Shown here in pieces: positions 17,388 to 26,696 of a stretch of 44,917 nucleotides of DNA. How positions within the stretch are numbered: position 1 is the first letter of the stretch; each line of letters begins with the position of its first letter. Position numbers and translations under genes: made by a program. Location: NCBI GenBank assembly GCA_963922685.1, contig CAWUJM010000008.1:1-44917 (forward strand), in the 5' to 3' direction. The notes beneath the pieces were generated by a model. The model was not told where the DNA came from and did not search any database. It worked only from the letters and a program-made list of their open reading frames with translations. Source of the stretch: JAHDBG01 sp963922685 (lineage in GTDB: Bacteria > Pseudomonadota > Gammaproteobacteria > Chromatiales > Chromatiaceae).

Positions 17388-18650
17388 TCAGGTGCGGATA
17401 TGGCCGTCGCCAAGCACGATGAACTTGACCGAGGTCAGGCCTTCCAGTGCGACCGGGCCACGCGCATGCAGCTTGTCGGTCGAAATGCCGATCTCTGCCC
17501 CCAGTCCATACTCAAATCCATCCGCAAACCGGGTGGACGCATTTACCATCACTGAGCTTGCATCCACTTCGCGCAGAAAACGGTGTGCCCGGGTGTAATT
17601 TTCGGTGACGATGCTGTCGGTATGTTGCGAGCCATGCGTATTGATGTGGCTGATCGCCTGCTCCAGGCTGGTAACGATCCGGATTGATAAGATGGGTGCC
17701 AGATATTCGGTATCCCAGTCTGCGTCTGTCGCTGGCACACAAGCCTCTCCCAGCAGGCGACAGGTCTCCGCACAACCGCGCAGTTCAACGCCCTGTTCCT
17801 GATAGGCCGCTGCCAGGGGTGGCAACAATTCTGCCGCTCGTGCCTGATGCACCAGTAAGGTCTCCAGTGTGTTGCAGGTGCCATAACGCTGGGTCTTCGC
17901 ATTCATTGCTATGGCGTGTGCCTTGTCTGCATCGGCTGCTGCATCCAGATAGACGTGACAGATGCCATCCAGATGTTTGATCACCGGCACACGCGCCTGT
18001 GCACTGATGCGCTGGATCAGTCCCTTGCCGCCACGTGGAATGATCACGTCAATACTGTCCGGCTGGGTGATCATATGCCCGACTGCCGCACGATCTGTGG
18101 TATTCACCACCTGCACTGCATCCGGGGCGATGCCCGCCTGCTGCAGACCCTGCCGGATACCTTGTGCGATCGCCTGATTCGAGTGGTATGCCTCGGAGCC
18201 ACCGCGCAGGATGGTCGCATTGCCCGACTTCAGACACAAGGCGGCGGCATCAGCGGTGACGTTCGGACGCGATTCGTAGATGATACCAATCACACCGAGC
18301 GGGACTCGCATCCGCCCGACCTGAATGCCGCTGGGACGGTAGCTCATATCAAAGATAGCACCGACCGGATCCGGCAGCGCTGCGATCTGGTGCAGACCCG
18401 CCAGCATGGTGTCAATGCGCGCCGGTGTCAGCTCCAGCCGATCCAGCAATGCCGCCTCCAGGCCTTTCTTCTGACCCGCTGCCAGGTCCTGCTGGTTTGC
18501 TGTGTGTAGTGCGGGTCGCGCCTGATCCAGATTGTCCGCAATACGGGTCAGTGCGGTATTTTTTGTCTGAGTAGTAATGGCTGCCAGTTGTTGTGCGGCT
18601 GTTCTGGCCTGGCGACCCAGAGTGTGCAGATAGGATGCAATATCTGTCAT
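17388..18650 (-). CDS. proA: Gamma-glutamyl phosphate reductase (proline synthesis)
   Basis: ProA reduces gamma-glutamyl phosphate to glutamate semialdehyde with NADPH, the second step of proline synthesis. The 420 residues match the family length. They show the aldehyde-dehydrogenase fold signatures IYESRPNVTADAAALCLKSG and IPRGGKGLI. The catalytic cysteine lies in RYGTCNTLETLLV, and the segment NASTRFADGFEYGLGAEIGIST is near the C-terminus. Its start overlaps the mlaB stop by 4 bases, so it is coupled to the lipid-transport genes. proB is not in the window. This linkage to mla is unusual. Confidence 0.96.
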   Translation of the reverse strand: MTDIASYLHTLGRQARTAAQQLAAITTQTKNTALTRIADNLDQARPALHTANQQDLAAGQKKGLEAALLDRLELTPARIDTMLAGLHQIAALPDPVGAIFDMSYRPSGIQVGRMRVPLGVIGIIYESRPNVTADAAALCLKSGNATILRGGSEAYHSNQAIAQGIRQGLQQAGIAPDAVQVVNTTDRAAVGHMITQPDSIDVIIPRGGKGLIQRISAQARVPVIKHLDGICHVYLDAAADADKAHAIAMNAKTQRYGTCNTLETLLVHQARAAELLPPLAAAYQEQGVELRGCAETCRLLGEACVPATDADWDTEYLAPILSIRIVTSLEQAISHINTHGSQHTDSIVTENYTRAHRFLREVDASSVMVNASTRFADGFEYGLGAEIGISTDKLHARGPVALEGLTSVKFIVLGDGHIRT

Positions 18651-18958
18651 GTGGTGTCCTCGTGCGTCAGCAGTAGTGTGTCAACATTAGATAATCGGGC
18701 GAGAGTGAGCAGGGATTCCGGTATATCGGCCAGATGCAGGGTGATCGCCTGCTGCCTGGCCATGTCCAGCGCCTCCAGCAATAACGCCAATGCCGCACTG
18801 TTCGCCTGAGTGACTGCACGCAGCGAGACTGTGGCGGAACCGGTACAGGTTCTGAGCCAGGCCTCAAGCTGCGTCCAGATATCTGGCACGGTGGCAAAAT
18901 CCAGACAACCGGACACGCACATTGTGTCCGGTGGTTCCGGAATGAGTTCAGCCTTCAT
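18647..18958 (-). CDS. mlaB: STAS-domain protein MlaB
   Basis: MlaB is the small cytoplasmic STAS subunit that stabilises the MlaF ATPase in the MlaFEDB phospholipid transporter. The 103 residues show a STAS fold pattern: a first strand (MCVSGCLDFATV), a conserved loop (TQANSAALALLLEAL) and a helix near 70-80. It overlaps mlaC and proA by 4 bases each. Sequence alone fits any STAS protein. The position after mlaD and mlaC makes MlaB likely. Confidence 0.85.
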   Translation of the reverse strand: MKAELIPEPPDTMCVSGCLDFATVPDIWTQLEAWLRTCTGSATVSLRAVTQANSAALALLLEALDMARQQAITLHLADIPESLLTLARLSNVDTLLLTHEDTT

Positions 18959-19608
18959 GATGCCGGTTGATTCTTAGCCTGCAGTGCCCGGATCAGATGA
19001 TCTATGCCATACTCAATCCGGGTCCTGCGCTCAGGTGCCTGACCGACCCCTGCGCGAATCAGGCTTTTGAAGGTACTGCGATAATTAGTAATCAGACTGA
19101 TGCCTTCAACCACCACATCGTAGACCAGCCAGTCACGCTGCGGATGACGATGCAGCCGATAATTGATCGGGATCGTCCAGCCCTGCATATCAGTCACCTG
19201 TGTCGGTGCCAGCATCTTCTGCTGATCTTTACTGATTCGTACCGGCAGATACGTAATCTCCGGATCCGGATACAACAATAGCGTCTGTGCATATGATCGT
19301 ATCAGCAGAGTCTGAAACGCCTGTACCAGTTGTTCCCGCTGTGTCGATGTTGCCCGACGCCAGAAGGGCCCCATCGCTGAACGGGTGATCCGCTCAAAAT
19401 CAAATACCGGTGCCACCTTATGCTGTATCAGCGAATATAACAGACTTGGCTCTGCAGCAATGTCTGCATGCCGCTTCGCCAGCTCTGCGATCACCTGATC
19501 CACTGTATGTCTGACCACCTGTTGTGCCGCCAGTGGGTCAGCGGCCTGAGCCAGTCCGAGCCAGCCTGCCAGAATAGTGCCAACCAGCCAGTAACCTGTC
19601 TTTTTCAT
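18955..19608 (-). CDS. mlaC: Periplasmic phospholipid-binding protein MlaC
   Basis: MlaC shuttles phospholipids between the outer-membrane MlaA complex and the inner-membrane MlaFEDB complex. The 217 residues carry a signal peptide (about 1-22, LGLAQAA) and the conserved segments FDFERITRSAMGPFWRRAT, QLVQAFQTLLIRSYAQTLL and YDVVVEGISLITNYR. Length is normal. Overlaps of 4 bases on each side tie it to mlaD and mlaB. Confidence 0.93.
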   Translation of the reverse strand: MKKTGYWLVGTILAGWLGLAQAADPLAAQQVVRHTVDQVIAELAKRHADIAAEPSLLYSLIQHKVAPVFDFERITRSAMGPFWRRATSTQREQLVQAFQTLLIRSYAQTLLLYPDPEITYLPVRISKDQQKMLAPTQVTDMQGWTIPINYRLHRHPQRDWLVYDVVVEGISLITNYRSTFKSLIRAGVGQAPERRTRIEYGIDHLIRALQAKNQPAS

Positions 19609-20075
19609 GGTGCCTCCTGTGCCTTACTGAATAAAAAACGTCCGATCATATCTTCCAGCACCAGTGCCGACTGGGTGGTGCCGATCGTATCGCCTGGTTG
19701 CAGCAGGTCGTCACTGCCACCCAGCTCCAGGCCGATATATTTTTCTCCGAGTAACCCGGCGGTTAATATCTTTGCAAAGGTATCCCGGGTGAGATGGTCG
19801 CGGTAGGCATCCTGTATTGTCAGCACAACCGCTGCTTGCAAATTGTCGGGATCATACGCAATACTATTGACCCGCCCGATGTTCACCCCGCTGAGTGTGA
19901 CCGGCGCCCTGGGCTTCAGGCCACCGATATTATCGAAATAGGCCGTCACCTGGTACGACTCACCCTGATAAGTCTGGCCCAGATTACTGACCTGAAACGC
20001 CAGAAAGGCGAAGGCACCGATGCCGGCCAGGATGAATAATCCCACTGCGGTAGCCAGATGTTGTTGTTTCATCAT
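19605..20075 (-). CDS. mlaD: MCE-domain protein MlaD
   Basis: MlaD forms the hexameric MCE ring of the MlaFEDB transporter at the periplasmic face of the inner membrane. The 156 residues have an N-terminal membrane helix (about 9-28) and an MCE domain (about 40-115) with FDNIGGLKPRAPVTLSGV and GLLGEKYIGLELGG. The conserved end is ALVLEDMIGRFLF. It is the first gene of this transcript: prfB starts 31 bases away on the other strand, so mlaF and mlaE are not in their usual place upstream. Confidence 0.94.
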   Translation of the reverse strand: MMKQQHLATAVGLFILAGIGAFAFLAFQVSNLGQTYQGESYQVTAYFDNIGGLKPRAPVTLSGVNIGRVNSIAYDPDNLQAAVVLTIQDAYRDHLTRDTFAKILTAGLLGEKYIGLELGGSDDLLQPGDTIGTTQSALVLEDMIGRFLFSKAQEAP

Positions 20076-20106
20076 AGTATGTCAGTAACTGAAAGGGAGT
20101 AAAGTT

Positions 20107-21202
20107 TTGGATATCAATCCTATTGTACAAAAAATCGCCGATCTGCGAGGGCGCGTGGCTGCGCTGAGGGGGTATCTTTGACTATCCGGCAAAACAGGAA
20201 CGATTAGAGGAAGTCCTCGGCGAACTGGAAGATCCGGATATCTGGGCACAACCGGAAAAGGCACAGACTCTGGGGCAGGAACGTGCCTTACTGGAAGACG
20301 TGGTACTCGGGATTGATCAACTGGAGCGTACCCTCGCCGATTCGCACGATCTGCTGGAGCTGGCCATTGCCGAGCAGGATGCTGAGACGATTCAGGTCTT
20401 AACGGCTGATTTGCAGACGTGCGAACAGGCCGTTGCTCAACTCGAATTTCGCCGCATGTTTCCGGGCGAGATGGACCCGAATCATGCGTTTCTGGAGATT
20501 CAGTCCGGTTCCGGCGGCACCGAAGCGCAGGACTGGGCCGAGATGGTATTGCGCATGTATCTGCGCTGGGGCGAACAGCACGGCTTCCGGACCGAACTGA
20601 TGGAGGCCTCTGCCGGTGAGGTCGCCGGGATCAAATCCGCAACAGTGCGGTTTGCCGGAGACTATGCCTATGGCTGGCTGCGTACCGAGACCGGTGTACA
20701 CCGGCTGGTGCGCAAATCGCCGTTTGATTCCGGCAACCGGCGACATACCTCGTTCTGTGCAGTATTTGTCTCGCCCGAGATTGACGATTCGGTTGATATC
20801 GACATCAATCCCGCAGATCTGCGAATTGATGTCTATCGTGCCTCAGGAGCCGGTGGTCAGCACGTCAACCGGACCGAATCGGCAGTGCGGATCACGCATC
20901 TGCCGACGAATACCGTGACCCAGTGCCAGAATGATCGTTCCCAGCACAAGAACAAAGACCAGGCAATGAAGCAGTTGAAGGCAAAGCTGTACGAGCTGGA
21001 GATGCAGAAGCGCCGGGAGCAGGCACAGGCCGTGGAAGAGACCAAATCGGATATCGGCTGGGGCAGCCAGATTCGTTCTTACGTGCTGGATGCCTCCCGC
21101 ATCAAAGACCTGCGCACGCAGGTTGAAACCGGCAATACTCAGGCGGTGCTGGACGGCGACCTGGATCAGTTTATCGAAGCCAGTCTGAAAGGTGGCCTGT
21201 AA
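20107..21202 (+). CDS. prfB: Peptide chain release factor 2, with programmed +1 frameshift
   Basis: RF2 ends translation at UGA and UAA codons. Translation most likely starts at TTG 20107 (encoding MDINPIVQKIADL), 8 bases after the ribosome-binding sequence GGGAG. After 24 codons it reaches an in-frame TGA at 20179-20181. A +1 shift at CTT leads into the second frame, where Asp at 20180 begins 340 more codons, giving 364 residues against 365 in E. coli. The codon-recognition tripeptide SPF (204-206) and the catalytic GGQ (249-251) are present. No lysS follows, unlike in enterics. Confidence 0.97.
20167..20182 (+). promoter_or_regulatory. RF2 programmed frameshift site
   Basis: AGGGGGTATCTTTGAC contains an internal Shine-Dalgarno-like AGGGGG, the slippery CTT and the poorly recognised UGA-C stop. 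It matches the E. coli prfB site base for base. Low RF2 slows termination at the UGA and favours the +1 shift, so RF2 controls its own synthesis. Confidence 0.95.
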
Positions 21203-21238
21203 CCTGACACCTGCATGGGGTCAACTGCAGTGTTTACC

Positions 21239-22834
21239 CTACAAGCCCCAGACAGTGACCTGGCGGGTACCTGCAGACTGTGTCTGGTGCCAGATGCGGT
21301 CCTGCCATGCAACATCCGGACGACGATCAAACATCAGCAGATGCGCCTCGGTTGCACCACACTGATCAGCATAGGCTGCAGTCTGCTGCAGACCACGTGC
21401 GATATCCGTCCTGAGTGACGCATGCCGCAGCTTCAGTTCCAGCACAATCCGTTGTGTCTCACCCTGCCTGCCCACCATACGATCTGCCGGCCATTCCAGA
21501 TACAGGTCGGTGCGCCTGCGGCCCAGTCCGTATTCACGGGTGATACGCCCGCCACCATTCACCACGCGCTGCAGAAATGCCTGCAGCAACAGTTGCGGCC
21601 CGGCTTCTTTATAATCAAAACATTCGATCCAGGCATCTGACTGTTCGCGGAAAAACTGCTGGAATGCCAGCAACAGCTTCGGCATATCCAGCCGGTGCTG
21701 CGGGGTCACATACAAGTCAGTCTGGTGGGTGATCGTGATCTGGCTGGTCCAGATCAGCTCGCGCGGGATCGCTTCCTGATAGATCCGGTTGGCAATCCGC
21801 AGGCTCGGGCTCAGTGTGATCAGACCCAGATCAGCAACATATTGTGCATCGTCAGTCGCAATATCGGCATGCGTATCGGTACCGGCCAGCAGGGCCGCGA
21901 TCACCCGGTGTACCCGCGCTTCACGCAATTTATCAGTCAGCTGATCCAGATGGGTCGTGCGTTCCTGAATCAGACCTTCGCGCGCAGCATGATAATCTGC
22001 CAGGGTCACCGGCACCTGGCGATCCCGCAGATGCGGTGTGCGCTGGGTCAGCTCATAGCCGAGTGCATTCACCAGCCAGGGCTGGCCCTGCGTGTCCTGC
22101 CACAATTCGGGATAAATCGCATCAGCAAACGTCTGGCCGGTAGCCTGAGTATGTTGCTGCCATAAGGCACGTACTTCCGTTGCGCTCAGGTTGCCCAGAC
22201 GCAGTGACATCGCCTTGATATTGAAGGCGGAACCCCCGGTGATCACTTCCCGTCCGGCATCCTGCATCCGGTAATCACGTACATCACGCACACCGCACAA
22301 CACGATGGAGATCGGAAAGGAGTACGGGCGTTGCGCATAACCGGCCCGGATCTGGCGCAATAATGAAATCAGGGTATCACCCACCAGAGCATCCACTTCA
22401 TCCAGAAACAACACCACCGGCCGGTCGGATGCCATCGCCCAGGCCTGCAACAACGCCGTGAACAGCGATTCTGCATCACACCGGTCACGTTCTGCGTGTA
22501 GCCAGTCAGTCAGCCAGGAACTGTTCAGATAGACCCGGGCAGCCAGTGCGACAGCGGTTGCTGCCGCACGGATGCCGCGTTCGACGCGTCCACGTGCCGC
22601 CTGTGCAGCTTCAATGTTCGCATACAGAGCGCGATAACGACCCTGCTGATTCAGGTGTTCCATCAGGGCCAGCAGACAGGTGGTCTTACCGGTCTGACGT
22701 GGCGCATGCAGAATAAAATAGCATTCCTGCTCAATCAGGGTGTGTATATGCGCCTGATCAATCCGTTGCAACGGATTGATCAGATAATGTTTACCGGCAA
22801 CTGACGGCCCGGCATTGTTAAAAAAACGTTCCAT
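21239..22834 (-). CDS. AAA ATPase with C-terminal PD-(D/E)XK-like domain (intact copy)
   Basis: The 531-residue protein starts at MERFFNNAGPS (Met at 22834). A longer frame reaches 22939 but would overlap the divergent ubiH-like gene. The AAA part shows Walker A APRQTGKT (44-51), Walker B VVLFLDEVDAL (140-150) and LCGVRDVRDYR near 180. The C-terminal part has RRTDLYLEW followed by IVLELKL, which fits a PD-(D/E)XK nuclease-like core. Similar proteins are frequent in accessory regions of gammaproteobacteria, often as several copies. Their role is unproven (defence or DNA processing). A second copy lies at 24887-26480. Confidence 0.85.
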   Translation of the reverse strand: MERFFNNAGPSVAGKHYLINPLQRIDQAHIHTLIEQECYFILHAPRQTGKTTCLLALMEHLNQQGRYRALYANIEAAQAARGRVERGIRAAATAVALAARVYLNSSWLTDWLHAERDRCDAESLFTALLQAWAMASDRPVVLFLDEVDALVGDTLISLLRQIRAGYAQRPYSFPISIVLCGVRDVRDYRMQDAGREVITGGSAFNIKAMSLRLGNLSATEVRALWQQHTQATGQTFADAIYPELWQDTQGQPWLVNALGYELTQRTPHLRDRQVPVTLADYHAAREGLIQERTTHLDQLTDKLREARVHRVIAALLAGTDTHADIATDDAQYVADLGLITLSPSLRIANRIYQEAIPRELIWTSQITITHQTDLYVTPQHRLDMPKLLLAFQQFFREQSDAWIECFDYKEAGPQLLLQAFLQRVVNGGGRITREYGLGRRRTDLYLEWPADRMVGRQGETQRIVLELKLRHASLRTDIARGLQQTAAYADQCGATEAHLLMFDRRPDVAWQDRIWHQTQSAGTRQVTVWGL

Positions 22835-22858
22835 ATCCAATAAGGTATCCTGCGCCTG

Positions 22859-24037
22859 ATGATGCATGTATCCCGTTATGATCTGATTATTGTCGGTGGC
22901 GGCATGACCGGCGCCACCTGTGCCGCAGCGGCGGCACAATCCGGATTCCGCATTGCCCTGCTGGAACAGACACCACCCGGCCCACCCGGCGAAGACTGGC
23001 AGCCGCAGGTCTCTGCGCTGAACCTGCGCTCACAACAGATATTAACCGACCTGCAGGTCTGGTCTGTGCTGCAACGCTGCACAGCTTACCAGACCATGCG
23101 GGTCTGGGCAGAACACCGCTGTCACGAGATCCGGTTTCAGGCCAGCGATACAAATGCACCTGAACTGGGACACATTGTGGAAAATACCTGTCTGGTTGCT
23201 GCACTCTGGCAGACACTCCGCCAGTCCGACCAGGTGGACATCCTGTGCGGCAAACAGATCGCAACCCTGACCAGCACAGACCAGAGCAGCCAGATTCACT
23301 GCACCGACCAGACGACCCTCAGTGCTGATCTGATCATCGGCGCGGATGGTGCCCGCTCGACGATCCGTACACTGGCCCGGATCGGACTGCAACGCCGGGA
23401 CTATGATCAGCACGCCCTGGTCACGCTGGTACGCAGCACCACACCACAACAAACCACCACGGCCTGGCAACGTTTTTTACCGCAGGGCCCACTTGCCCTG
23501 TTACCACTGGGCACACACCATTATGCTATCGTCTGGAGCCAGACCCCGGCCCGGGCGGCACACCTGCAACACCAGCCCGCAACCGAATTTATAACCGCCC
23601 TCAGTCAGGCCAGCCAGGACTGTTGCGGCCCGCTGCAACTGGCGGGCGCACGCCGTACCTTTGCCTTACACAGCCAGACCGCACTGCGCTACGTACAACC
23701 CGGCGTTGCCCTGATCGGCGATGCTGCGCACGTGATCCATCCGCTTGCCGGACAGGGCGTCAATCTGGGACTGGCCGATGCACAGGTACTGATCAGCACC
23801 CTGGCCGCTGCCCGTGCCCGCCGTGAACCGCCGGGACGCCTGGCGGTACTGCGCCGGTATGAACGCGCCCGGCAGGGCCCGGATCGTATCACCCGGTGCG
23901 GCATGGATATGATCCACCACCTGTTCACCCACCCGAACCCCGGACTCAGACAGCTGCGCAACGCCGGACTCGGACTGATCGGCCACAACCTGACGTTCCG
24001 CCGTGCCTGTGAGCGCATCGCATCCGGTGTGATATAA
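22859..24037 (+). CDS. UbiH/UbiF/VisC-family FAD-dependent ubiquinone hydroxylase
   Basis: This is a flavin monooxygenase that hydroxylates the aromatic ring of ubiquinone precursors. The 392 residues show the FAD-binding GGGMTGATCA near the N-terminus, the DG motif IIGADGARSTIR at about 160-171 and the GD motif ALIGDAAHVIHPLAGQGVNL at about 282-301, all typical of the family. Length is normal. Which ring position it modifies (UbiH, UbiF or UbiI type) cannot be told from sequence by eye. It lies divergently 24 bases from the AAA-ATPase start, between two copies of that gene. Confidence 0.88.
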   Translation: MMHVSRYDLIIVGGGMTGATCAAAAAQSGFRIALLEQTPPGPPGEDWQPQVSALNLRSQQILTDLQVWSVLQRCTAYQTMRVWAEHRCHEIRFQASDTNAPELGHIVENTCLVAALWQTLRQSDQVDILCGKQIATLTSTDQSSQIHCTDQTTLSADLIIGADGARSTIRTLARIGLQRRDYDQHALVTLVRSTTPQQTTTAWQRFLPQGPLALLPLGTHHYAIVWSQTPARAAHLQHQPATEFITALSQASQDCCGPLQLAGARRTFALHSQTALRYVQPGVALIGDAAHVIHPLAGQGVNLGLADAQVLISTLAAARARREPPGRLAVLRRYERARQGPDRITRCGMDMIHHLFTHPNPGLRQLRNAGLGLIGHNLTFRRACERIASGVI

Positions 24038-24046
24038 ATGCGGGAA

Positions 24047-24157
24047 GCGTTATCCGGAGCAGGACTCGCCGGGGGTCGCCATACACCCATCCGTGGGGGC
24101 TCGGCTGCGGCCATCCATGGCCGCAGACGCCCCCGGCAAGCCCTGCCCGGATAACGT
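24047..24157. repeat. Palindromic repeat, copy A
   Basis: Outer arms CGTTATCCGG and CCGGATAACG begin a roughly 29-base imperfect inverted repeat around the shared core (CCCATCCGTGGGGGCTCGG, then an inner palindrome of TGCGGCCAT and ATGGCCGCA). The element lies at the end of the ubiH-like gene and forms the last codons of the gene at 24050-24766. Other copies are at 26503-26640, 37845-37930, 41113-41224 and 42163-42291. Confidence 0.85.
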
Positions 24158-24766
24158 CTTAGGCGGAACCTCGACAAATGCACCGGCAGACCAGCTGGGC
24201 TGATGCAATGTCACACCAGTATCCTGCCAGGAGGCCTGGCTGGCCTGGCTCCGGATCAACGAGACGCGAAATTCAATATAGTACAGATGAGGCTCAGGTA
24301 CCTGATACAGCCAGACCAGACGCTCTTTTTCATCGGGCAGCAGCTGTACCTTATTTATCTTCACCGGAAAGTCCGCACCCGCTTTATGCCAGGATTTAGT
24401 CCGGACGGGTAACTGACCGCGCTGACCAGACGTGTTCGTGGGTGCAAATTGCACCGGATACACCCGGAACGGGGGCTGCGTCAGATCCAGTATTTCTTTG
24501 AAATGACCCTCGTTTTCCAGCGTCACTTCGACCCAGATCGTATCACCCGCCTGTTGCGTACGCCAGTGTTCGGCCTGCAACTGCACATTGATCACCGGCC
24601 AACTGTGCTGTGCAAGCTGCTGAGTCTGCAGTCTGGCCCGTTCGATCTGATCCGTAGTGACAAAGGTGAACAATGCCCAGGCCCCACCCAATAGCAGAGC
24701 AACAATCGCCAGACTATCGCGCACTGTCGCCAAGCTGGGTACCCTGTCGCGCCAAAGGTTAATCAT
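24050..24766 (-). CDS. Unrecognised membrane-anchored protein with a repeat-encoded tail
   Basis: From Met at 24766 (MINLWRDRVPSL) the protein has 238 residues. A longer frame to 24862 lacks an obvious advantage. One membrane segment (about 15-34, SLAIVALLLGGAWALFTFV) is followed by a helical stretch and a beta-rich domain (VEVTLENEGHF, YYIEFRVSLI), probably periplasmic. No family is recognised. The last 35 or so residues (SGQGLPGASAAMDGRSRA...) are encoded by palindromic repeat copy A, whose outer arm supplies the TAA stop. The natural end of the gene has probably been replaced or extended by the repeat. Confidence 0.6.
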   Translation of the reverse strand: MINLWRDRVPSLATVRDSLAIVALLLGGAWALFTFVTTDQIERARLQTQQLAQHSWPVINVQLQAEHWRTQQAGDTIWVEVTLENEGHFKEILDLTQPPFRVYPVQFAPTNTSGQRGQLPVRTKSWHKAGADFPVKINKVQLLPDEKERLVWLYQVPEPHLYYIEFRVSLIRSQASQASWQDTGVTLHQPSWSAGAFVEVPPKTLSGQGLPGASAAMDGRSRAPTDGCMATPGESCSG

Positions 24767-24886
24767 GGTAGCTGAACCAGGGTCAGGGCACCATGGCGCA
24801 ACGCATGAGCTGACAACATATCCATACCCTCCAGCCACTGCATGTGGCGTGTCCTCAAACAATGCAGCGATCCGCTACGATTCGGT

Positions 24887-26480
24887 TCAGAGTCCCCAGA
24901 CCGTGATCCGGTGGTTCCCGGCAGACTGTGTCTGGTGCCAGATCCGGTCCTGCCATGCAACATCCGGACGGCGATCAAAGATCAGCAGATGCGCTTCGGT
25001 TGCACCACACTGATCGGCATAGGCTGCAGTCTGCTGCAGCCCACGTGCGATATCGGTCTTGAGTGATGCATGCCGCAGCTTCAGCTCCAGCACAATCCGT
25101 TGTGTCTCGCCCGGCCCACCCACCGTATGATCTACCGGCCATTCCAGATACAGGTCGGTACGCTTGCGGCCCAGTCCGTATTCACGGATGATACGCCCGC
25201 CGCCGTTCACCACGCGCTGCAGGAATGCCTGCAGTAAGAGTTGTGGCCCGGCTTCTTTGTAATCAAAACATTCGATCCAGGCATCTGACTGCTCGCGGAA
25301 AAACTGCTGGAATGCCAGCAATAATTTCGGCATATCCAGCCGGTGCTGCGGAGTGACATACCAGTCGGTCTGGTGGGTGATCGTGATCTGGCTGGTCCAG
25401 ATCAGTTCGCGCGGGATCGCTTCCTGATAGATCCGGTTGGCGATCTGCAGGCTCGGGTGCAGTGTGATCAGGCCCAGATCGGCGACATATTGCGCATCGT
25501 CGGTCGCGATATCGGCATGTGTGTCGGTACCGGCCAGCAGTGCCGCGACCACCCTGTGCACTCGCGCTTCACGCAGCTTATCAGTGAGCTGATCCAGATG
25601 GGTGGTACGGGCCTGAATCAGGCCTTCGCGCGCAACATGATAATCCGCCAATGTGACCGGCACCTGACGATCCTGCAGATGTGGTGTACGCTGGGTCAGT
25701 TCATAACCGAGTGCATTCACCAGCCAGGGCTGGCCCTGTGTGTCCTGCCACAATTCGGGATAAATCGCATCGGCAAATGTCTGTCCGGTGGCCTGAGTAT
25801 GTTGCTGCCATAAGGCACGTACTTCCGTTGCGCTCAGGTTTCCCAGACGCAGTGACATCGCCTTGATATTGAAGGCGGATCCACCTGTGATTACTGCCCG
25901 TCCGGCTGTCTGCATCCGGTAGTCGCGTACATCGCGTACCCCGCACAAGATGATGGAAATCGGAAAGGCATGCGGGCGTTGCGCATAACCGGCCCGGATC
26001 TGGCGCAACAATGAAATCAGGGTATCCCCGATCAACGCATCCACTTCATCCAGAAACAATACGGTTGGCCGAGCCGTGTGGCCAGCCCAGTCAGCAAGCA
26101 GTTCGGTCAGGGCACTCTCCGGATCGTCCTGTACCAGCAAGCCGGGCCTGTGGCAGTAACCGTTCTTCCTGCAGATAGGTACGGGCCCGGTGCGCAATGG
26201 TGAAGCACACGGTGCGCAGTGCCTGCGCAACATCTTCACGCGCGGCCTGGGCCGCTTCGATGTTCGCATACAGGGCGCGATAGCGGCCCTGCCGGTTCAG
26301 GTATTCCATCAGCGCGAGCAGACAGGTGGTCTTGCCGGTCTGGCGCGGCGCATGCAGCACAAAATAGCGTTTTTGTGCAATCAGTCCTTCTATCTGTGCC
26401 AGATCCAGACGATGTAGCGGATCAATCACATAGTGATCAGCGGCGACCGATGGCCCGGCATTATTAAAAAAGCGTTCCAT
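24887..26480 (-). pseudogene. AAA ATPase with PD-(D/E)XK-like domain, frameshifted second copy
   Basis: This is a close paralogue of the gene at 21239-22834, almost identical over the C-terminal 350 residues. The first frame (26480 down to about 26150) encodes MERFFNNAGPSVAADHY, Walker A APRQTGKT and reads into LQEERLLP. The rest lies in another frame and runs from about GLLVQDDPESALTELL through Walker B TVLFLDEVDAL and the nuclease-like RKRTDLYLEW...VLELKL to the end at 24887. The shift falls near 26135-26150, between Walker A and Walker B. Unless there is a sequencing error, no complete ATPase is made. The region just before the shift also differs most from the intact copy. Confidence 0.85.
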
Positions 26481-26502
26481 AGTTCAACAAGGTATCCTGC
26501 TG

Positions 26503-26640
26503 TCTCAGTGCCAGCATTAGCCTGTCATGGTGCTCCGGGGTACGCCATAAAGATGGCACCGGCATGGCGGATCTGCAGCCGAGCCCCCACGGATGGGTTT
26601 ATGGCGTACCTCAGAGAACAGACTGGGGTCATGCTGACAC
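26503..26640. repeat. Palindromic repeat, copy B
   Basis: This copy is bounded on the left by TCTCAGTGCCAGC and on the right by GGGGTCATGCTGACAC. It carries the shared core in the opposite orientation to copy D (GAGCCCCCACGGATGGGTTT). The left arm is of the TTATCCGGTCA type and the right arm of the GCATGACCC type, so the arms pair less well than in copies A, D and E. It fills most of the gap between the frameshifted ATPase gene and the SIMPL-domain gene. Confidence 0.8.
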
Positions 26641-26696
26641 TATATAAGTTTCATGGCTGCAGCATACCAGCTCACATCAGGTTAAATCGCACTCAA

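Noticed and set aside
20300..21202. RF2 starting at ATG 20300
   Set aside because: The conserved N-terminus lies upstream from TTG 20107 through the frameshift site. ATG 20300 is internal.
22835..22939. Longer start of the AAA ATPase (566 residues)
   Set aside because: The extension overlaps the divergent ubiH-like gene. The family begins at MERFFNNAGP, and the paralogue starts at the same residue.
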